Assembly (NCBI RefSeq): GCF_040802235.1
Contig: NC_133172.1
Location: 31,081,738 to 31,145,737 of the forward strand
Length of the DNA: 64,000 nt
Direction: 5' to 3'
DNA from: Manis javanica
Taxonomy: Eukaryota > Chordata > Mammalia > Pholidota > Manidae
The notes under the pieces are model-generated. The model saw only the letters and a list, made by a program, of their open reading frames with translations. It did not search any database and was not told where the DNA came from. The position numbers were made by a program, and so were the translations under genes. Positions 48,731 through 62,850 of the stretch are shown one piece after another. The stretch's first letter is position 1; each line of letters begins with the position of its first letter.

Positions 48731-48806
48731 GAGTCTTGGGACTGGAACTAGGGCTGGGCGGCTCTGACCTTCTGTGCTAGCTTTCAGTTTTAGTTTGGAA
48801 ATCTAA

Positions 48807-48840
48807 CCCCCCCCCCCCCACACACACACACACAACACAC
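48807..48840. repeat. C-run and (CA)n tract
   Basis: Thirteen or so C followed by CA repeats. Confidence 0.9.
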
Positions 48841-49269
48841 ATTCTTAATCATTGATGCTTCAGTGAAGGGGACTTCATTCTCTAACTTTACAAGGGGGAT
48901 AAGATTTAGGTCTGACTAATCAGAGTCTGCATTGCCTTTCCACAGAAATTGGTTTAGAGATTGGCAGGTGATCCCTTCACACCAATGAGATGGCATGAGA
49001 ATTTTGCAAAGACTCCTGGGACAGAGGATTTGAAGTAGAGGCAATGAAAGGATTGGAGCTTCTGCAGTTACATTGTGACTGAGAGGGGTGAAAGGAGCTG
49101 AGCCCAAGAGAGCAGGAGACAGAGACCAGGTACTAATAATCAAATTATGCCTGAAGCAATCTTTGTCTCTCTTACTTGCCATTCTGCTAAGTTAGCCACC
49201 AATAAATTCTTTTCCAAAAAAAAGAAAATTCCAGGTGAACCAGAATTTGGGAAAAACTGTGGAATGGCC

Positions 49270-49460
49270 ATAGTTCTATACCATGTCTACTCAATTATGG
49301 TCTGTGAATGCACCACATAGAATTCTACAAAGGCTTAGAATTTGAAAATTCTAAAAAAGGAAAAGGTCAATTCTAAAAAGCTTATTAGAATTAGAAAACC
49401 TTAAGCCCTAACCTAGATTTAAAGAATCAGAATCTGTATTTTAACATGATCTCTAGATGA
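49270..49460. repeat. Possible MER5-type relic
   Basis: AAAGAATCAGAATCTGTATT and TTTAACATGATCTCTAGATG resemble the MER5 3' half. Diverged. Confidence 0.4.
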
Positions 49461-49569
49461 TCTGAAAAAGCAATAAACATTTTTAGGCCACAAGGAGTTT
49501 ATGCTCTTCCTGGGGAAAAAAGATATTTGTGATTTAATTAAATAATAATGCCAGGGTATATGTACATTC

Positions 49570-49765
49570 ACAAAACAGTAATACCTACTATTTACTGTGC
49601 CTTTACACATGTCCTTCACTCTACCAAATTTTTCATAGCTATTATCTCATTAATCCTAACAGAATTAGATATCATTGCTCATCTCATTTTAACAGATGAA
49701 GAAACCAAAGCTCAGAAACAGTAAGCCCTTTATTTGAAGTCACACAGCCAAGAAACAGCTGTGGT
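49570..49765 (-). repeat. MIR fragment
   Basis: TATTATCTCATTAATCCTAA, GATGAAGAAACCAAAGCTCA and GTCACACAGCCAAGAAACAG: MIR order in reverse. Confidence 0.65.
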
Positions 49766-51240
49766 GGTTGACAGTTACTGTTTTTGTTCACCTCACATGT
49801 ATTCCCCTTCTTTGATACAAGCTGGCCCACACCTGGCTCCATACCTGGCCAGTTAGGCCATGTTATTTCTCTGATCAAAGAGACTGGTTGTGGGATTGCA
49901 CCTGACTTAAGTCAGTCCAACATTCATCAGCTCTGGAATTTTTTCTGGAGCTGTGGTGAAAAATGTATTCTCTTCCTAATGAGGAAACTAGGCAGATAAA
50001 ATGTGGGCTTGTTGCTGCTGGAGTCAAATTGCCATCACTGGGGAACAAGAAACAGATCCAAGACAAGAGACAGATTTCTGACAGCATTGCTTAAGAGGCC
50101 TGGGTCAGTCACACCTGAATTCAATCATCCTTAGATTTTGTTTTGTTTTGTTTTTGTTTTGGGAGCCAATAAATTATTTCAGGAAAGAGATACCAGTGCC
50201 AGTTTGAGTGGAGTTTCTATCATTCGAAACCATAAGAGTCCTGATGAATACAGCAGCAAAGAATCAAAACCAGCTCTGCTTCATTCAAAGCCTGTTCTCG
50301 TAACCAGTGTCCCCTACTCTGCCAATGTAAAGAAGGGTGAAACCCAAAGGTCATGAACATTGACTGGGCCACAAAATGTTCACAGTGGTGTGGGAGGGAG
50401 AGGATTAATGCAAGTAAAACAAACAACCAAGCCCCTCACCCTAATTTTTTATCCTTCTCTGTACCATACACCCTTCAGCTGGGTGGTGGACAAGCAGGCC
50501 CCTTTGTGGATTTTTCTGTAGGATCTGTAGAACAGAGCTGGAGTTGCACAATGCATGTAGTGCTTATCAGGTAAGTACTGCTGAACACATGTTTGATTGA
50601 CAACTCCAGGTTACCTGGATATTTCTGTGGTGGATATTCTGCAGTCTGAAGACACATGTCTTCTTTCAACAGCATTTTTTCAACTCATATTGCTGCCATT
50701 TCTACCCAAAGTGCTGCCTTCTCCCATCTTAGAGAAAGCCAAGATGGTGCCTTCTCTCCTGTGTGTATGATTCTTCAATCTTCAGTTCCCACCTCACTGC
50801 CCATCTTTGCTCCAAGCAGAGTCATAGTTCCAGGAACAGTATCCTGCCTGCTCTTCACTCCTGCCTGCCCCAGACCAGATGTCCCTTTTCTCTTTCTTCT
50901 CTTCTTTGGGCTTGTCTGTTGCAGGATAACTTCAGTGGGAAAAAATTCAATAATTCACAGCTCACTTCTGTTTCCCCTATCCAGCTGCATGGTTAGCTGA
51001 ATTAAACAATTTTAACAATAGACATTAACAAGCAAAAAATCTATTCCTTGGGCCTGTGGATGAGAAGAGAGCAACTTTTCTGCCCCCATCCTTACATCAT
51101 GGCTCCCCCCCTAGGTGGGTATGACTTCTGTTGGATGACATGTTCAATGGCTCCCCTGTGCTCCTGAGGAGACCAAGGAGAGGATATCTCTGCTCTAATG
51201 GAACAGAAGCCCCAAGCTCTGGAGAACATGACTGGATGGC
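49765..51240. other. Intergenic; short old repeat piece only
   Basis: No gene. 50140-50235 (GAGCCAATAAATTATTTCAG, then CATAAGAGTCCTGATGAATA) resembles the repeat end near 12600. The 114-codon frame at 50656-51000 has no domain. Confidence 0.35.
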
Positions 51241-51830
51241 TGGTTTACCATTGATTTGCTCATATATGAATCAAACCCCTACCATTCCAGGTTCTGTTCC
51301 AAACTCTGGGGATAAAGTGACATCTGGGACAGTCCAGATCTCTGACTCCAGGCAAGGAGAGAGATAGTAAAGAATTAAATATATAAATGAGCACTTAGGA
51401 ACAGTGTGATAGAGCTCAACTGGTAGTGAGGAAGTGGCTCAGGATTAGAGAGTAATCAGGGGTGGCCTGCTGAGACCTGAAAGAGAAGCAAATAGCCACA
51501 CAAAACATCAGGGACTGGAAGACTATCCTTGCCCCAAAAGATCAACATGTGCCAAGGTTTTGAGATCAGAAAAGAGCATGACATATTCTAGGAACTGACA
51601 GAAAGCTAGACTAAGCTACCTCTGCATTAGAGGAAAGCAATAGAAGACGAGCTTGTAGAGGTCATCAGGGGCCAGATCACAGAGACCCAGCAAGCCCCAG
51701 TAAGGACCCCCAATGCATTGTGAAGGCATAGGGTGACTTTAGGCAGAGGATTTATGAGGTGTGGTTTGGTTTATGTTTGAGAAGCTCACTCTGGCTACTG
51801 AGGGGAGAATGAATTAATGTAACATGTCAT
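51240..51830 (-). mobile_element. L2 LINE fragment
   Basis: In reverse: AGTAAAGAATTAAATATATA, GGGCCAGATCACAGAGACC-type block, GTTTGAGAAGCTCACTCTGG: consistent L2 order over about 590 bases. Confidence 0.65.
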
Positions 51831-53180
51831 GCTTGCCACCAGATGGCTTTTTCTGTGGTCTGGGGCTAGAAGGCAGGATTCTGGAGACAAATTTAAGCTG
51901 GAAACTCACACACATAGACCCCAACTGCTATCCAGAGAATGTTGCATTTCATAGGCTTCTAGTTGGAGTGGGACCCTAGAATTAGGATAGTTTCACCCCT
52001 GGGGGAACAGGCTTGCTTCTACCCTCAGCCTGGACCCCATCTTCTTATGACAGAGACAGGGACACACACAATCAAGGAAAACAGCTGCAAACTTCACAAC
52101 CTCAAAGGGCACCACTGTCACTCATATTGATGTAGGAGATTATTTAGGCCCACAGGCTGACAAATCTGCTAGGCAGGTTCCCACTTGGGAAACATCAAGA
52201 GCCCAGAGGAGAAGGAAGGAAAAGCACTAGACACTCAGATGCCATGTGAAGGATGAGCTGTAAGCCTGCACCCATGGCTGAATTGGTAATACCAATGTGC
52301 CCTCTCCCTTGGCATCTGCAGAATAAGTAAATAATCCATTTACCTGAAATGAACTTCAGAAAGAGAGAAAGAGAGGGAGAGAGCATTTGGAACATTGCTG
52401 AACCCTAAACTGACCAACTTTGATCCAGATGAGTTAGTAAAATAGCAGGCTTCTCACCAACTGCCTATTTGGAGCCACTCAGTCATTATAAAATAATCTG
52501 AACTTCTCAGCAGAAGTATACATTGAGGAGTTTATTCTTGAGTCTCTCAGAATACAAAGGAGAGTCTATCCAGTACCAGATCTGGGCAGGCACACAATTT
52601 CCTTTTAAATAAGGAGAAAGAGATGCCCAGTTGTCTTTCCTTTGTTAATAATTCCCTCTTCTCTTTTTGACAGTTTCCCTGAAAGTAGGCAGCAATTTCT
52701 AATGAAATTGAAGAAAAGGCTCTTGGAGCTTCACCTGAGTAAGCAGGTTGCTGCTGGCTGGCAGAGCATTCCAGAAAATTCTTTGTTGGTCTGAACTACC
52801 AGCTGGACACTGGATCTGAGAAAGGAGTGGTGGTTTGGGGAATCCTTGATCTTCTTTAGAAGAAATTAACTGAGCCTACTGTACCTCCATAGTCTGCACA
52901 GAACCCAAAGTTCTATAGGGATTTCAGAGGTCATTCTGTTTTCAGCGCAAAAAAGAGACCCCATGGCTAACCAGAAGCCAGGGCCTGCAGGGGAAATACC
53001 AGCTCCCCTTTTGGCCAAGACATTGTGTGACAACTGCTCACATCCTGTCACTGTACTCACACCATGGGAACCTCCTGGGCTTCACCAGCTGATTGGCAAC
53101 ATCACCAGGGGCTTCAACACCACCTATTACCAGAGACTTAATGGCTTGATCCTGGATTAAACAACCAACCTGAAGCATGT
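51830..53180. other. Intergenic, nothing recognised
   Basis: No gene or repeat recognised. Confidence 0.4.
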
Positions 53181-53800
53181 TATTAGGTGTTAGGATAAGG
53201 AGGGTATTCCTGCTGTTTAAGGAAAATAAAATATGGTCCCTGCCCTCTCAGGAGCTGACAGTATGTTGGGATCGGGGTAGCAGTATGCAAGGACAACTTG
53301 TGTTATCAGGTCAACTCAGACAACAGGATCAATTCAGTTCCATTTTAAAATAAGTGTGGCTCTTCAGGAAATTTAGAGAGAAGCACAAAGCCAGTATGCA
53401 CTCCAGAATCTCACAGTTCAGGGAGTCGAATCGCCAAAGTACTGTAATTCATTATTCATTCATTCAGTCAGTCAGTCATTCAAGAAATACCTTTCATGCT
53501 GACTCTATTCTAGGCAATGTGTAAGTGACTGAGAATGAAATTATAAATAAATCTAAAACAAGGTAGATACTTTACAGAGCACCTACCAGCCCTGACACTG
53601 TGTGTGGCACTGGTTATACTGTGAGGAGCAGCAGATGAGAGCCAACCCTCAAGAAGCTTAGTGCTCGGTAGAGTTATGGTCAGGGTGTGATCTGAATAGG
53701 AGAGTTCAGGTGGTGAGAAAAGACTGAGGTCCTGATGGATGAGGATCAGAGAAGACTTTACAGATGAAGTGGAGCTCAACAAAGCCCTGAAGGTCACATT
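53180..53800 (-). mobile_element. L2 LINE fragments
   Basis: 53180-53300 (GGTCCCTGCCCTCTCAGGAG) and 53440-53800 (the TTCATTCATTCAGTCAGTCA tail, then AAGAAGCTTAGTGCTCGGTA and GAAGACTTTACAGATGAAGT): two L2 pieces in reverse. Confidence 0.55.
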
Positions 53801-54330
53801 GGAGCCTGCACAAGACAAGAAGGGGTCAATTTCTGGTCCCTTTCCCTATAAGCACTTCCCTGACCTCTTCAGAGTTTCGCACGATGAACAAAGACCTCCA
53901 CAGCTCTGGACCGTGACCACACAACTGGAAGTCTTTTCTTTGTAATCATGAAATTCTCCTTCCTGACTACCCTGTGTATTCTCACTGCTGCTTGAAGTAA
54001 TTTCCCAGTGAGAGAACCTAGCAACAAATCCAAATACCAACCCATACATCTAATTCTGACCTCTCCCTCACTGTCCCTGTTTACGCTCTCCCAGGGCCAA
54101 AGGAGGATTCCTTGGGGACAGGCTGAGCTTAGAGTGAAATAAGAAGAGGTGAGAGCAACTGCAGATGCCTGGGAAGGTTTCCCTGCCTAGACAGTGTCTG
54201 GGAGCACTTCCATGTCAGCATTCCTGTTGATGATGGGAGTTGGGGGATTCAGAATTCCAGGAAGTTCCCCCAAAGGGTAGTTTTATTGGCTGAGTCCATG
54301 TCCTGCAGTCATGCCTGGCACTGTTTGGTA
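53800..54330. other. Intergenic, nothing recognised
   Basis: No gene or repeat recognised. Confidence 0.4.
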
Positions 54331-54560
54331 TCACTCATGACACCACCACAGGACACCTGCTCTGTGCCAGGCACCATGGGAGGCACTGGGCCAAGCAAGA
54401 TGAGCAGTATGCAGTTCCTACCTTGAAAGCACTTGCTGTCTTAAGAGACACAGACATGCAAACAGGGCTCATGCCATAATGGGAAAGCATGCAGACATGA
54501 CAACAGAGAAAATTCATCAACAGGGATGGATGCAAATATAGGGGTAACAGAAATGGAGAT
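54330..54560 (-). repeat. L2 fragment
   Basis: CTGTGCCAGGCACCATGGGA and ACCTTGAAAGCACTTGCTGT fit the reversed L2 3' end. Confidence 0.5.
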
Positions 54561-54639
54561 GAAAAACACTTAGGGATCTCATAATTGATTGGAGAGGCTG
54601 GGGAGATGAGTGAGCAGGGAAAAGGAAGGTCACAGGGCT

Positions 54640-55000
54640 CTAATTATACCATTCACTTGCCTTGTGTCTCACGCGCTCTTCAATTTCAGTTTGCCCATCT
54701 GTTAGATGCAGGGATCTACCCAGATGTTCCCTTATGTCCTGCATCTGTGATAGCGTGATGCACATATGTCCATTGCTCCTCACTGTGGCCACCATTTATT
54801 CATACCTACTAAGTGTCAGGCAGTGCTGAGCATTGTTTCTACCTTTTATAAACCACTGTTTATACCTTCACAAACACCCTGTTGTGAAGGCATTATTGTC
54901 CCCATTTGAAATATGAGCAAACTGAGGCTCAGAAGGAATGTGGCTACATCTTCAGTGAGAAGTCCTGAGCAAAGAAACCAAGAGATCTTGTGATCACCCC
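54640..55000. repeat. MIR fragments, both orientations
   Basis: 54640-54745 is a short forward piece (AATTTCAGTTTGCCCATCTG); 54780-55000 is reversed (ATTATTGTCCCCATTTGAAA, CAAACTGAGGCTCAGAAGGA). Confidence 0.55.
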
Positions 55001-55930
55001 AGGAAACCTTTTCTTTCCCATTGAATTGGCTCAAAGGGAGGTGTACCTGTGCTTCCCCTCCTGGATTGACCTCGCAGGTGCAGAGCGCGGCTGGCTTCAG
55101 GGATTATGAGTAACAGTTTCACTGTTTGGTTGGAGAGCCAGTGGAGGTGACAAGGACTTTGACAAGTACAGGCTGGAAGGTGGATGGCTAGATAAGGGAG
55201 GGGACGGCTTAGACCCACAGACATGTGGGACTAGAAAAGTAAGATAGCCTGGAGAAAACCCTAGATATTTTCTAGCCCACTCTTCGCACTTGGGAGCTGA
55301 GGAAAATGAGGCTCAGACTGGGGAAGAGAGCAGTCTCAGGTCGCACACCGTCCAGAGGCCGTGTGCAGGGCGTTCATCTGCAGCTCAGCGTCTCACCCTC
55401 CACTCGGTCCTCGGGGCCCTGCGACCCCGCCCAGGACCCTCGGGAGCATCCTGCACCCTTCGCTCCACTCCGCGCTCGCCGCCACCACTACTCCCAATTA
55501 AGACGACAATTAAGGAGCCTGGTGGGGCTCCCTCTCCAAATGCGTAATTATTCTCATTAGGAGCTGATTCGCCCAGGCTCTGAGCACTCGCGCTCCAGCG
55601 TAGCTTGGAGGGCTCGCTCGCGGCTCTGCAAAGGTGGAAGCCGAGGCGACGGAGCGAGCGAGCTGGGGAGTCCATGCGGGACCTAGCGTACCTCTGCACC
55701 ATTCTACAGGCAGCACAGACCAGTGACCTCACTTCGCCAGGGATCCAGAGCAAGCTGGAAGCTCCCCGAAGCGCTAGGCGCCGCCCAGAAAATCAGAGTC
55801 CTCGAAGTCAAGCCTGGGCTCGTTGGCCTCCTAGAAACCTCCCTGAGTTCCCTGAACCACAACTCTAACACAACCTCTGCCCTCGTGGATCTGAGGGGCA
55901 GGAGACGGAGGAAGTGTGGTAAGAGAGACC
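55000..55930. other. Intergenic, GC-rich patch
   Basis: No gene recognised. 55320-55700 is CpG-richer than its surroundings and could be a small CpG island or regulatory patch downstream of CBLN1. Overlapping frames on both strands are a result of the high G+C. Confidence 0.35.
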
Positions 55931-56230
55931 ACTCCAAAGAGGAAGACAGGAAGAGGTAACTCTATCTGGGATGAGGAAAGATTTCAGGACAAGGCGACAT
56001 TTACTGTTGAGGCAGGAGATAGGGGAGTAACCTAGGTGACCTGAGCAAGGGAGGAGTCTTTCAGATAGTGAGGTTGAATTGGAGGCAGTATTGGGGGCTG
56101 GAGGAACAAGAGGGGAATGGTCCCAGAACCCCTGAAGGCCTTATTCTGATGGGGTTTATTTGAGCTCAAAGGAGGCCGCAGGGCTAGATCTGGAAGGGCC
56201 GAGAAAGTTGTAGCATTAAAGAATGCCACT
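55930..56230 (-). repeat. L2 fragment
   Basis: GATTTCAGGACAAGGCGACA, GACCTGAGCAAGGGAGGAGT and GGAGGCAGTATTGGGGGCTG fit L2 in reverse. Confidence 0.45.
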
Positions 56231-57290
56231 GTGAGGTGTGGGTTTTAGAAGCTACTCCCTCTCTGCAGCCTCTGGATGGAGGCAGAGATCTCTGTCCCTC
56301 TCAATCCCCAGCATACTAGTTACAGTCTCTGGATCCCTCCCACCTGGAGCACTATTTTTAGATTCGGGTTGATTCACCTGCCTCTGGCAGAGGTGAAGGT
56401 CACCTGTGCTCCTGAGGTGAGGGAGGTGGCCCAAGTGCCAAGTACCAGGCCTCAGTGAGGCCTCCAGACTCCAAGGTCCACCGGGGAGAAAAGTCCACAT
56501 CCCCACCCAGGCTCATGGGAGATGGGCCCACACCAGCAAGCTCTCATGGGAGAGCATACTGCTGTAGGCTGCCACTACCTGGGGGTACCCATTGCAGAGA
56601 GGAAGGAAGGCCCAGCCCCAGATGTCTCCCTTCCCTGACAGAGCCAAACAAAGCTTGGTGAGATGGCGAGGAGGGGGTGGCGAACCTTGGGAAAGCAGTG
56701 CCTGTGCTGTATGGACAGGGCGGCTTCCCATAGGAGACAGCCCTTTAGTTGAACTGCTTAGATCCCCAGAAGAATAGGATCTTGAAAAGGAGAGGAGGAG
56801 ACAAAGTGCACTTCAACTTGAACAAAGAAACAGCAGGTGAGGAGGCATGAGGACAGTAATGGGAGCTGGGTTCATCAAAAGGGAGGGAATCAGCAGGTGA
56901 AGGAAGATGGAGCCAAACAGAGAAGGATCTTCAATGCCAAAGTCAGAGTTAGGGAGGCAGGGGTCTACCCCCAGGAAGGGGCCAGCTGGAGCTAGAACAG
57001 AATCAAGGGATAACTTTCTCCCGTGTGTCCCATTTGGGGCTCATTTGCTCCCCTCTGTATTCCCTTTCCAGGCCCCAGAGCAGAGGCTCAGAGAGAGCCC
57101 AAGTTCCTGGATGCACAAGCTTCCCCTTCCCCTTCCCCCCAGCCTCAAATCTAGCATTCAAGAGACCGCCCTCGGGAGCCAGATAAGCACAGGCCACAAC
57201 CAAGACTCACTAAATCCAGGCATAAGAACTGTGGGCCGCTGGTCAAAGGACAGAGAACGGCTGGAACCTCAGAGCAGGAGGAACTCCTGG
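56230..57290. other. Intergenic, mostly unrecognised
   Basis: No gene. A short L2-like piece may lie at 56790-56960. The 142-codon frame at 56907-57335 has no domain or splice support. Confidence 0.35.
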
Positions 57291-57400
57291 ATATGTTTAG
57301 ATTCCTCTCTGCCTTTATACAGATGGGCAAACTGAGGCCCAGAGAGGGTACTTGCCAAAGTCACCTGGCTGGAGCATAGCCTGGTGGTCCCACAGCCTGG
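57290..57400 (-). repeat. MIR fragment
   Basis: ACAGATGGGCAAACTGAGGC and AGAGGGTACTTGCCAAAGTC: MIR core in reverse. Confidence 0.5.
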
Positions 57401-58220
57401 GCAGCCACCCTGGTGTTCCCTTTCTCAGGGAGAAGGGTGACCATCCACCCCCAAACGAGTGAGCTCCCAGTTTGTTCCCGGTGCGGCTTCCTTAGGTGGT
57501 GGCTACAGGATCCGCAGGGCCCACAGCCCTCACCTAGGAGCAGAGTGCTGGACGCGCCGGGCCTGCAAGCCTATTGGGCTTGCTCTGCGCCTGCAGAGCA
57601 GTTGGACAGAGCTAGTTCCACTGGCTGCCAAAGGCTCCATCCAGCTCTCCCTAACCTCTGCCTCCCAACCAGAAGAATGCTGAATTTTTTGAAAGACTAG
57701 TTTTTCTTTTTAAGTTCCTCCAGAGCTCCCTATTACACCCCATCTCCATTTCCCTGGGGACTGGGGTCAGGGTAGGGGAATGAACCGTGGGGCAGGAACC
57801 TTAAAGCAGTCGGGCCCAGTTCTTATCCTTGAAGGTCCCTACCTGTCCTCTGCGGAACCCCGCTGGGGTTGCAAAGAAGGTCTGGCAGAGACGCGGCCCC
57901 TAGATTGTACTCGGAGGAGAATCAGAGCCCGAGTTTCAACCAAAGCCGCGTGTTCAGTGAATCTCTAAATCAGACAAGCCGCAGAAATAACGAGAACCGT
58001 TTATTATCGTCTTATTGTTAATTCCCGCCCCCCTCCCCGCTTTCCTCAACTCTTCAGGACCTTATTAAATTCATCCCTGATTCTCGAGCCAGGAAAAAGC
58101 TTGTAAAAGGACGGGAGCCAGAGGCGACACCCAGGCCTCGGTTCTCGCCCCAAGCCTTCGGCAGCCCACCCTCCTTCTTGGGCCCGACCTCCTGCTGCCA
58201 ACACTACAGGGTCAGACTTC
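57400..58220. other. Intergenic, downstream flank of CBLN1
   Basis: No gene or repeat recognised; moderately GC-rich. A further AATAAA in CBLN1 sense lies at 58005-58000. Confidence 0.4.
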
Positions 58221-58237
58221 CAGACTTAAAGAAGTCG

Positions 58238-58243
58238 TTTATT
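58238..58243 (-). terminator. Candidate distal CBLN1 polyadenylation signal
   Basis: TTTATT on the plus strand, so AATAAA in CBLN1 sense, with a GT-rich downstream element. Transcripts ending here would have a 3' UTR of about 1.48 kb. Confidence 0.45.
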
Positions 58244-58826
58244 TCAATTTTGCTTTCACATTATGTTCCGATACAATCAAAACTCCTGGACGATCCTCTT
58301 GAATAAAAGTCCTGGGATGAGCGCAATCACAGAGAGCCTGAGTAATACCGCGGGCGGACTCTGGCTTCGGAGGCGGTGGTACAAAACACGCTGCTTCGGG
58401 GACTGTGGAGCGGACGATTGGAGAAATCCGGGGCAGGGGCGTGGGAAGCTTGCCGCTCAGGGCAAGCTCATTCCGGCTCCTCGAACTGAGATTATTCCTA
58501 ATGCATTTGAATTTCGGAACACCCAAACTTGACTTCCATGCCGGGAGCCGCGCCTGGCCTGGAAAGATATCGGCCAAATTCCTTACCGTTTGCGCCAAAA
58601 CGGGGAGCACAGGCGAATGCCGGGCTGGCTCTAAGCCTGGAGCAGGAAGGAGCGCAGGCCGACTTCGCAAAGAATCCCTCCCGCCCTGGCCTTTCTCGGG
58701 TTGCAATTTACCAAGTCTTCTGCACCTCAGCACCTCACCCTTCCGCACCCCGCCCCCAAACCTCGTAGCTGGGGAAGATGTGGAGTTTAGAAAGCTGTTT
58801 CAGAAAAATAAAAGTCCCACTTCAAT

Positions 58827-58832
58827 TTTATT
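58827..58832 (-). terminator. Candidate internal CBLN1 polyadenylation signal
   Basis: AATAAA in CBLN1 sense, about 870 bases after the stop. Use is not established. Confidence 0.3.
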
Positions 58833-59456
58833 CAATTGAAGCAAAATTAAATTTTAGCTATTCACACGTATGTTACAGAGGACAAGGAAGCATCCGGAAG
58901 AACCTCCTGGCGTTTAGTGGAGCCACAGAACACGAGGGCATTGACAAGCATCAGAATATCAAGCAGCCTTAGATTTCACGATCACTCCGAATAGGACATA
59001 GAAATACGGAAATACAGCCAGTTTTCACTGGGAACAGTTCTTCGTGTACAAATGATATATATTTATACATATATTTTTTTAAACCAGTCACCACTAAGGT
59101 TGAGTTCTTTCTCTGCTAACAAGCAGCCATGGATACAAAGTATCTTCAGCTAATTAACCCTTGAGCAGTGTTTTAAGAGCAATACTTGCCAAATTAAAAC
59201 TACCTCCCCCATCCAAAACAAAAACAAAAACACCTTATCCCCTCTCCAAATTAAACATGGGGAGGTGGGAGGGGCATATTAGATTTCAGCAGATGTAAAG
59301 ATTCAGAGGGGGACTGAAGAGGAAGATATTTCACATTATACAGTGAAATACAAAGTTTCCTTTATATAAATTGTAAGGGAACATGAAAGTGGGTAAGAAA
59401 CAATGACAATGCAGTCTCTCTTTCTTGGTTACCGCAACTGGAATGGGGGAGGCGAG

Positions 59457-59462
59457 TTTATT
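59457..59462 (-). terminator. Candidate proximal CBLN1 polyadenylation signal
   Basis: AATAAA in CBLN1 sense about 240 bases after the stop. It would give a very short 3' UTR. Sequence match only. Confidence 0.25.
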
Positions 59463-59701
59463 TTTGGAAAGGAGAGTGCGCAGAGCTAAGCGGAATTTAC
59501 TTCTCCTAATGAGGAATCGGACAAAGTTTTCCCACCGCCGGCGCACAACGTTTACCCGGATACAGCTGGGCTGGGGAACAAGTAGGAAGTTTCAAGTCGT
59601 GCCGCTTTCTCGTCCTCTAAATTTCGGCCTCTTTCTCATTCCCCTTCCTGCCTTCCTCCTGCCTTCGCCCTCTCCCTGCCTGCATCCCGGCGATGAGTCA
59701 G

Positions 59702-61947
<2,246 letters not shown>

Positions 61948-61995
61948 AACCGCTACCGCACCGTCCCCGCTTGTCCAGCTGCCTCCTGCCCGTAC

Positions 61996-62014
61996 CCGCC
62001 GCCGCCGCCGCCGC
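61996..62014. repeat. (CGG)6 trinucleotide repeat (minus-strand sense)
   Basis: Six uninterrupted CCG units on the plus strand next to the CBLN1 leader or core promoter. In CBLN1 sense it is CGG, the class that can be polymorphic in 5' UTRs. Confidence 0.85.
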
Positions 62015-62019
62015 TGCTC

Positions 62020-62260
62020 TGAATTATTGATGCAGCCGGCGCTGCAGCCGGAACGGGCGAAGAGCGCGCGCCGGGCACAAAGGCGCGGATCGCGGCCTGG
62101 CCCCACCCCCGTCGCCTCCCTAACCGCCTCCCTTCACAGCCCCGCCCCCGCACCGGCGAGGCTCCGCCTCCCATCCAATCCTGGTGCGCCGCGCTCCCCA
62201 TCGGGCCAATGGCGGCGCTGTCCGCGCGCGGCCACCTGACCCCGGGCGCAGTTGTTATTA
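62020..62260 (-). promoter_or_regulatory. Probable CBLN1 core and proximal promoter
   Basis: Contains a GC box (CCCCGCCCCC at 62140-62149), a second CCGCCTCC-type box near 62164, and two CCAAT boxes at 62175-62179 and 62206-62210, 31 bp apart, a spacing typical of paired NF-Y sites. A weak TATA-like ATCAATAATTC (minus strand) lies at about 62036-62026. The second CCAAT continues into GGCGGC, resembling a YY1 site. The start site is not resolvable from sequence. Confidence 0.55.
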
Positions 62261-62264
62261 GGCG

Positions 62265-62850
62265 CGGTGAGGCGGGAGGCGCGCGGCAGCAGGGTTGGGC
62301 TCTGGCTGGGAGTCGACTAAGGGAGTGAGGGCCGGGAGCGCGCGCGCGCGCGTCCCCACGCCCGGACTGTCCGCCGCGGCTCTCTTGCTTCCCGCCTCCT
62401 GCCACGGTCTTGTTCAGCCCCGTCAGCCCTTCCGCCCGCCTCCCTCGCCGGCCCTCAGGTAGGAGGCGGCGCGTGCGCCAAGAGTCGGACCAGAATCGCA
62501 GGGCACCTTGAGGCGTCCGCGAGTGGGCGCGCGGGGGTGGGAGAGGAGCGCCCCCCAGCGGGCGCAGGCGCAAGGGACAGCAGTTGCGCGGGTGAGCCTG
62601 GGCCTAAGAGCTAGCCGGGCGGCCCAGCTTCAGGGCGCGTGCGTGAGCAGCGGGACGGGGCGGGGTGTGCACCGCGGCCTCCGCTGGAGGTGCACGTGCA
62701 GCAGCCGGGAGCCAGCCCCGCCGGGCTCTGGGTCGGTGTGTCCGCGCCCGCTTTCCCGGGTCACGGCCACCAGGACCAACCTAGGAGAGCCGCCCTCGCC
62801 TGTCTCTCGAACCGCGCGCTCTGCAGTCCGCGGAGTCGGATTGAGCGTGT
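62265..62850. other. Upstream half of the CpG island
   Basis: Extremely GC-rich, repeat-free DNA upstream of CBLN1. A possible donor CAG/GTAGGA at 62456-62464 on the plus strand could end a divergent non-coding first exon. Long frames on both strands here are composition effects; none resembles a known protein. Confidence 0.35.
62338..62352. repeat. Alternating (GC)n tract
   Basis: Fifteen bases of strict G-C alternation inside the CpG island, upstream of CBLN1. Such tracts can form Z-DNA. Confidence 0.8.

Larger units (their letters stand above)
58220..59701 (-). other. CBLN1: Probable CBLN1 3' UTR
   Basis: The 1.5 kb after the stop codon contains no recognisable interspersed repeat, unlike most of the window. 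It has three minus-strand AATAAA hexamers, at 59462-59457, 58832-58827 and 58243-58238. The last is followed after about 30 bases by a GT-rich stretch (TGTAGTGTTGG on the minus strand), a reasonable cleavage element. The end is inferred; a still longer form could use an AATAAA near 58005. Confidence 0.5.

Noticed and set aside
56907-57335. 142-codon open frame as a gene
   Set aside because: No domain, no splice signals, GC-rich sequence with a MIR at its end; fits chance.
58239-58748. 169-codon minus-strand frame downstream of CBLN1
   Set aside because: Falls in the probable CBLN1 3' UTR; no similarity to a known protein and overlapped by frames on the other strand.
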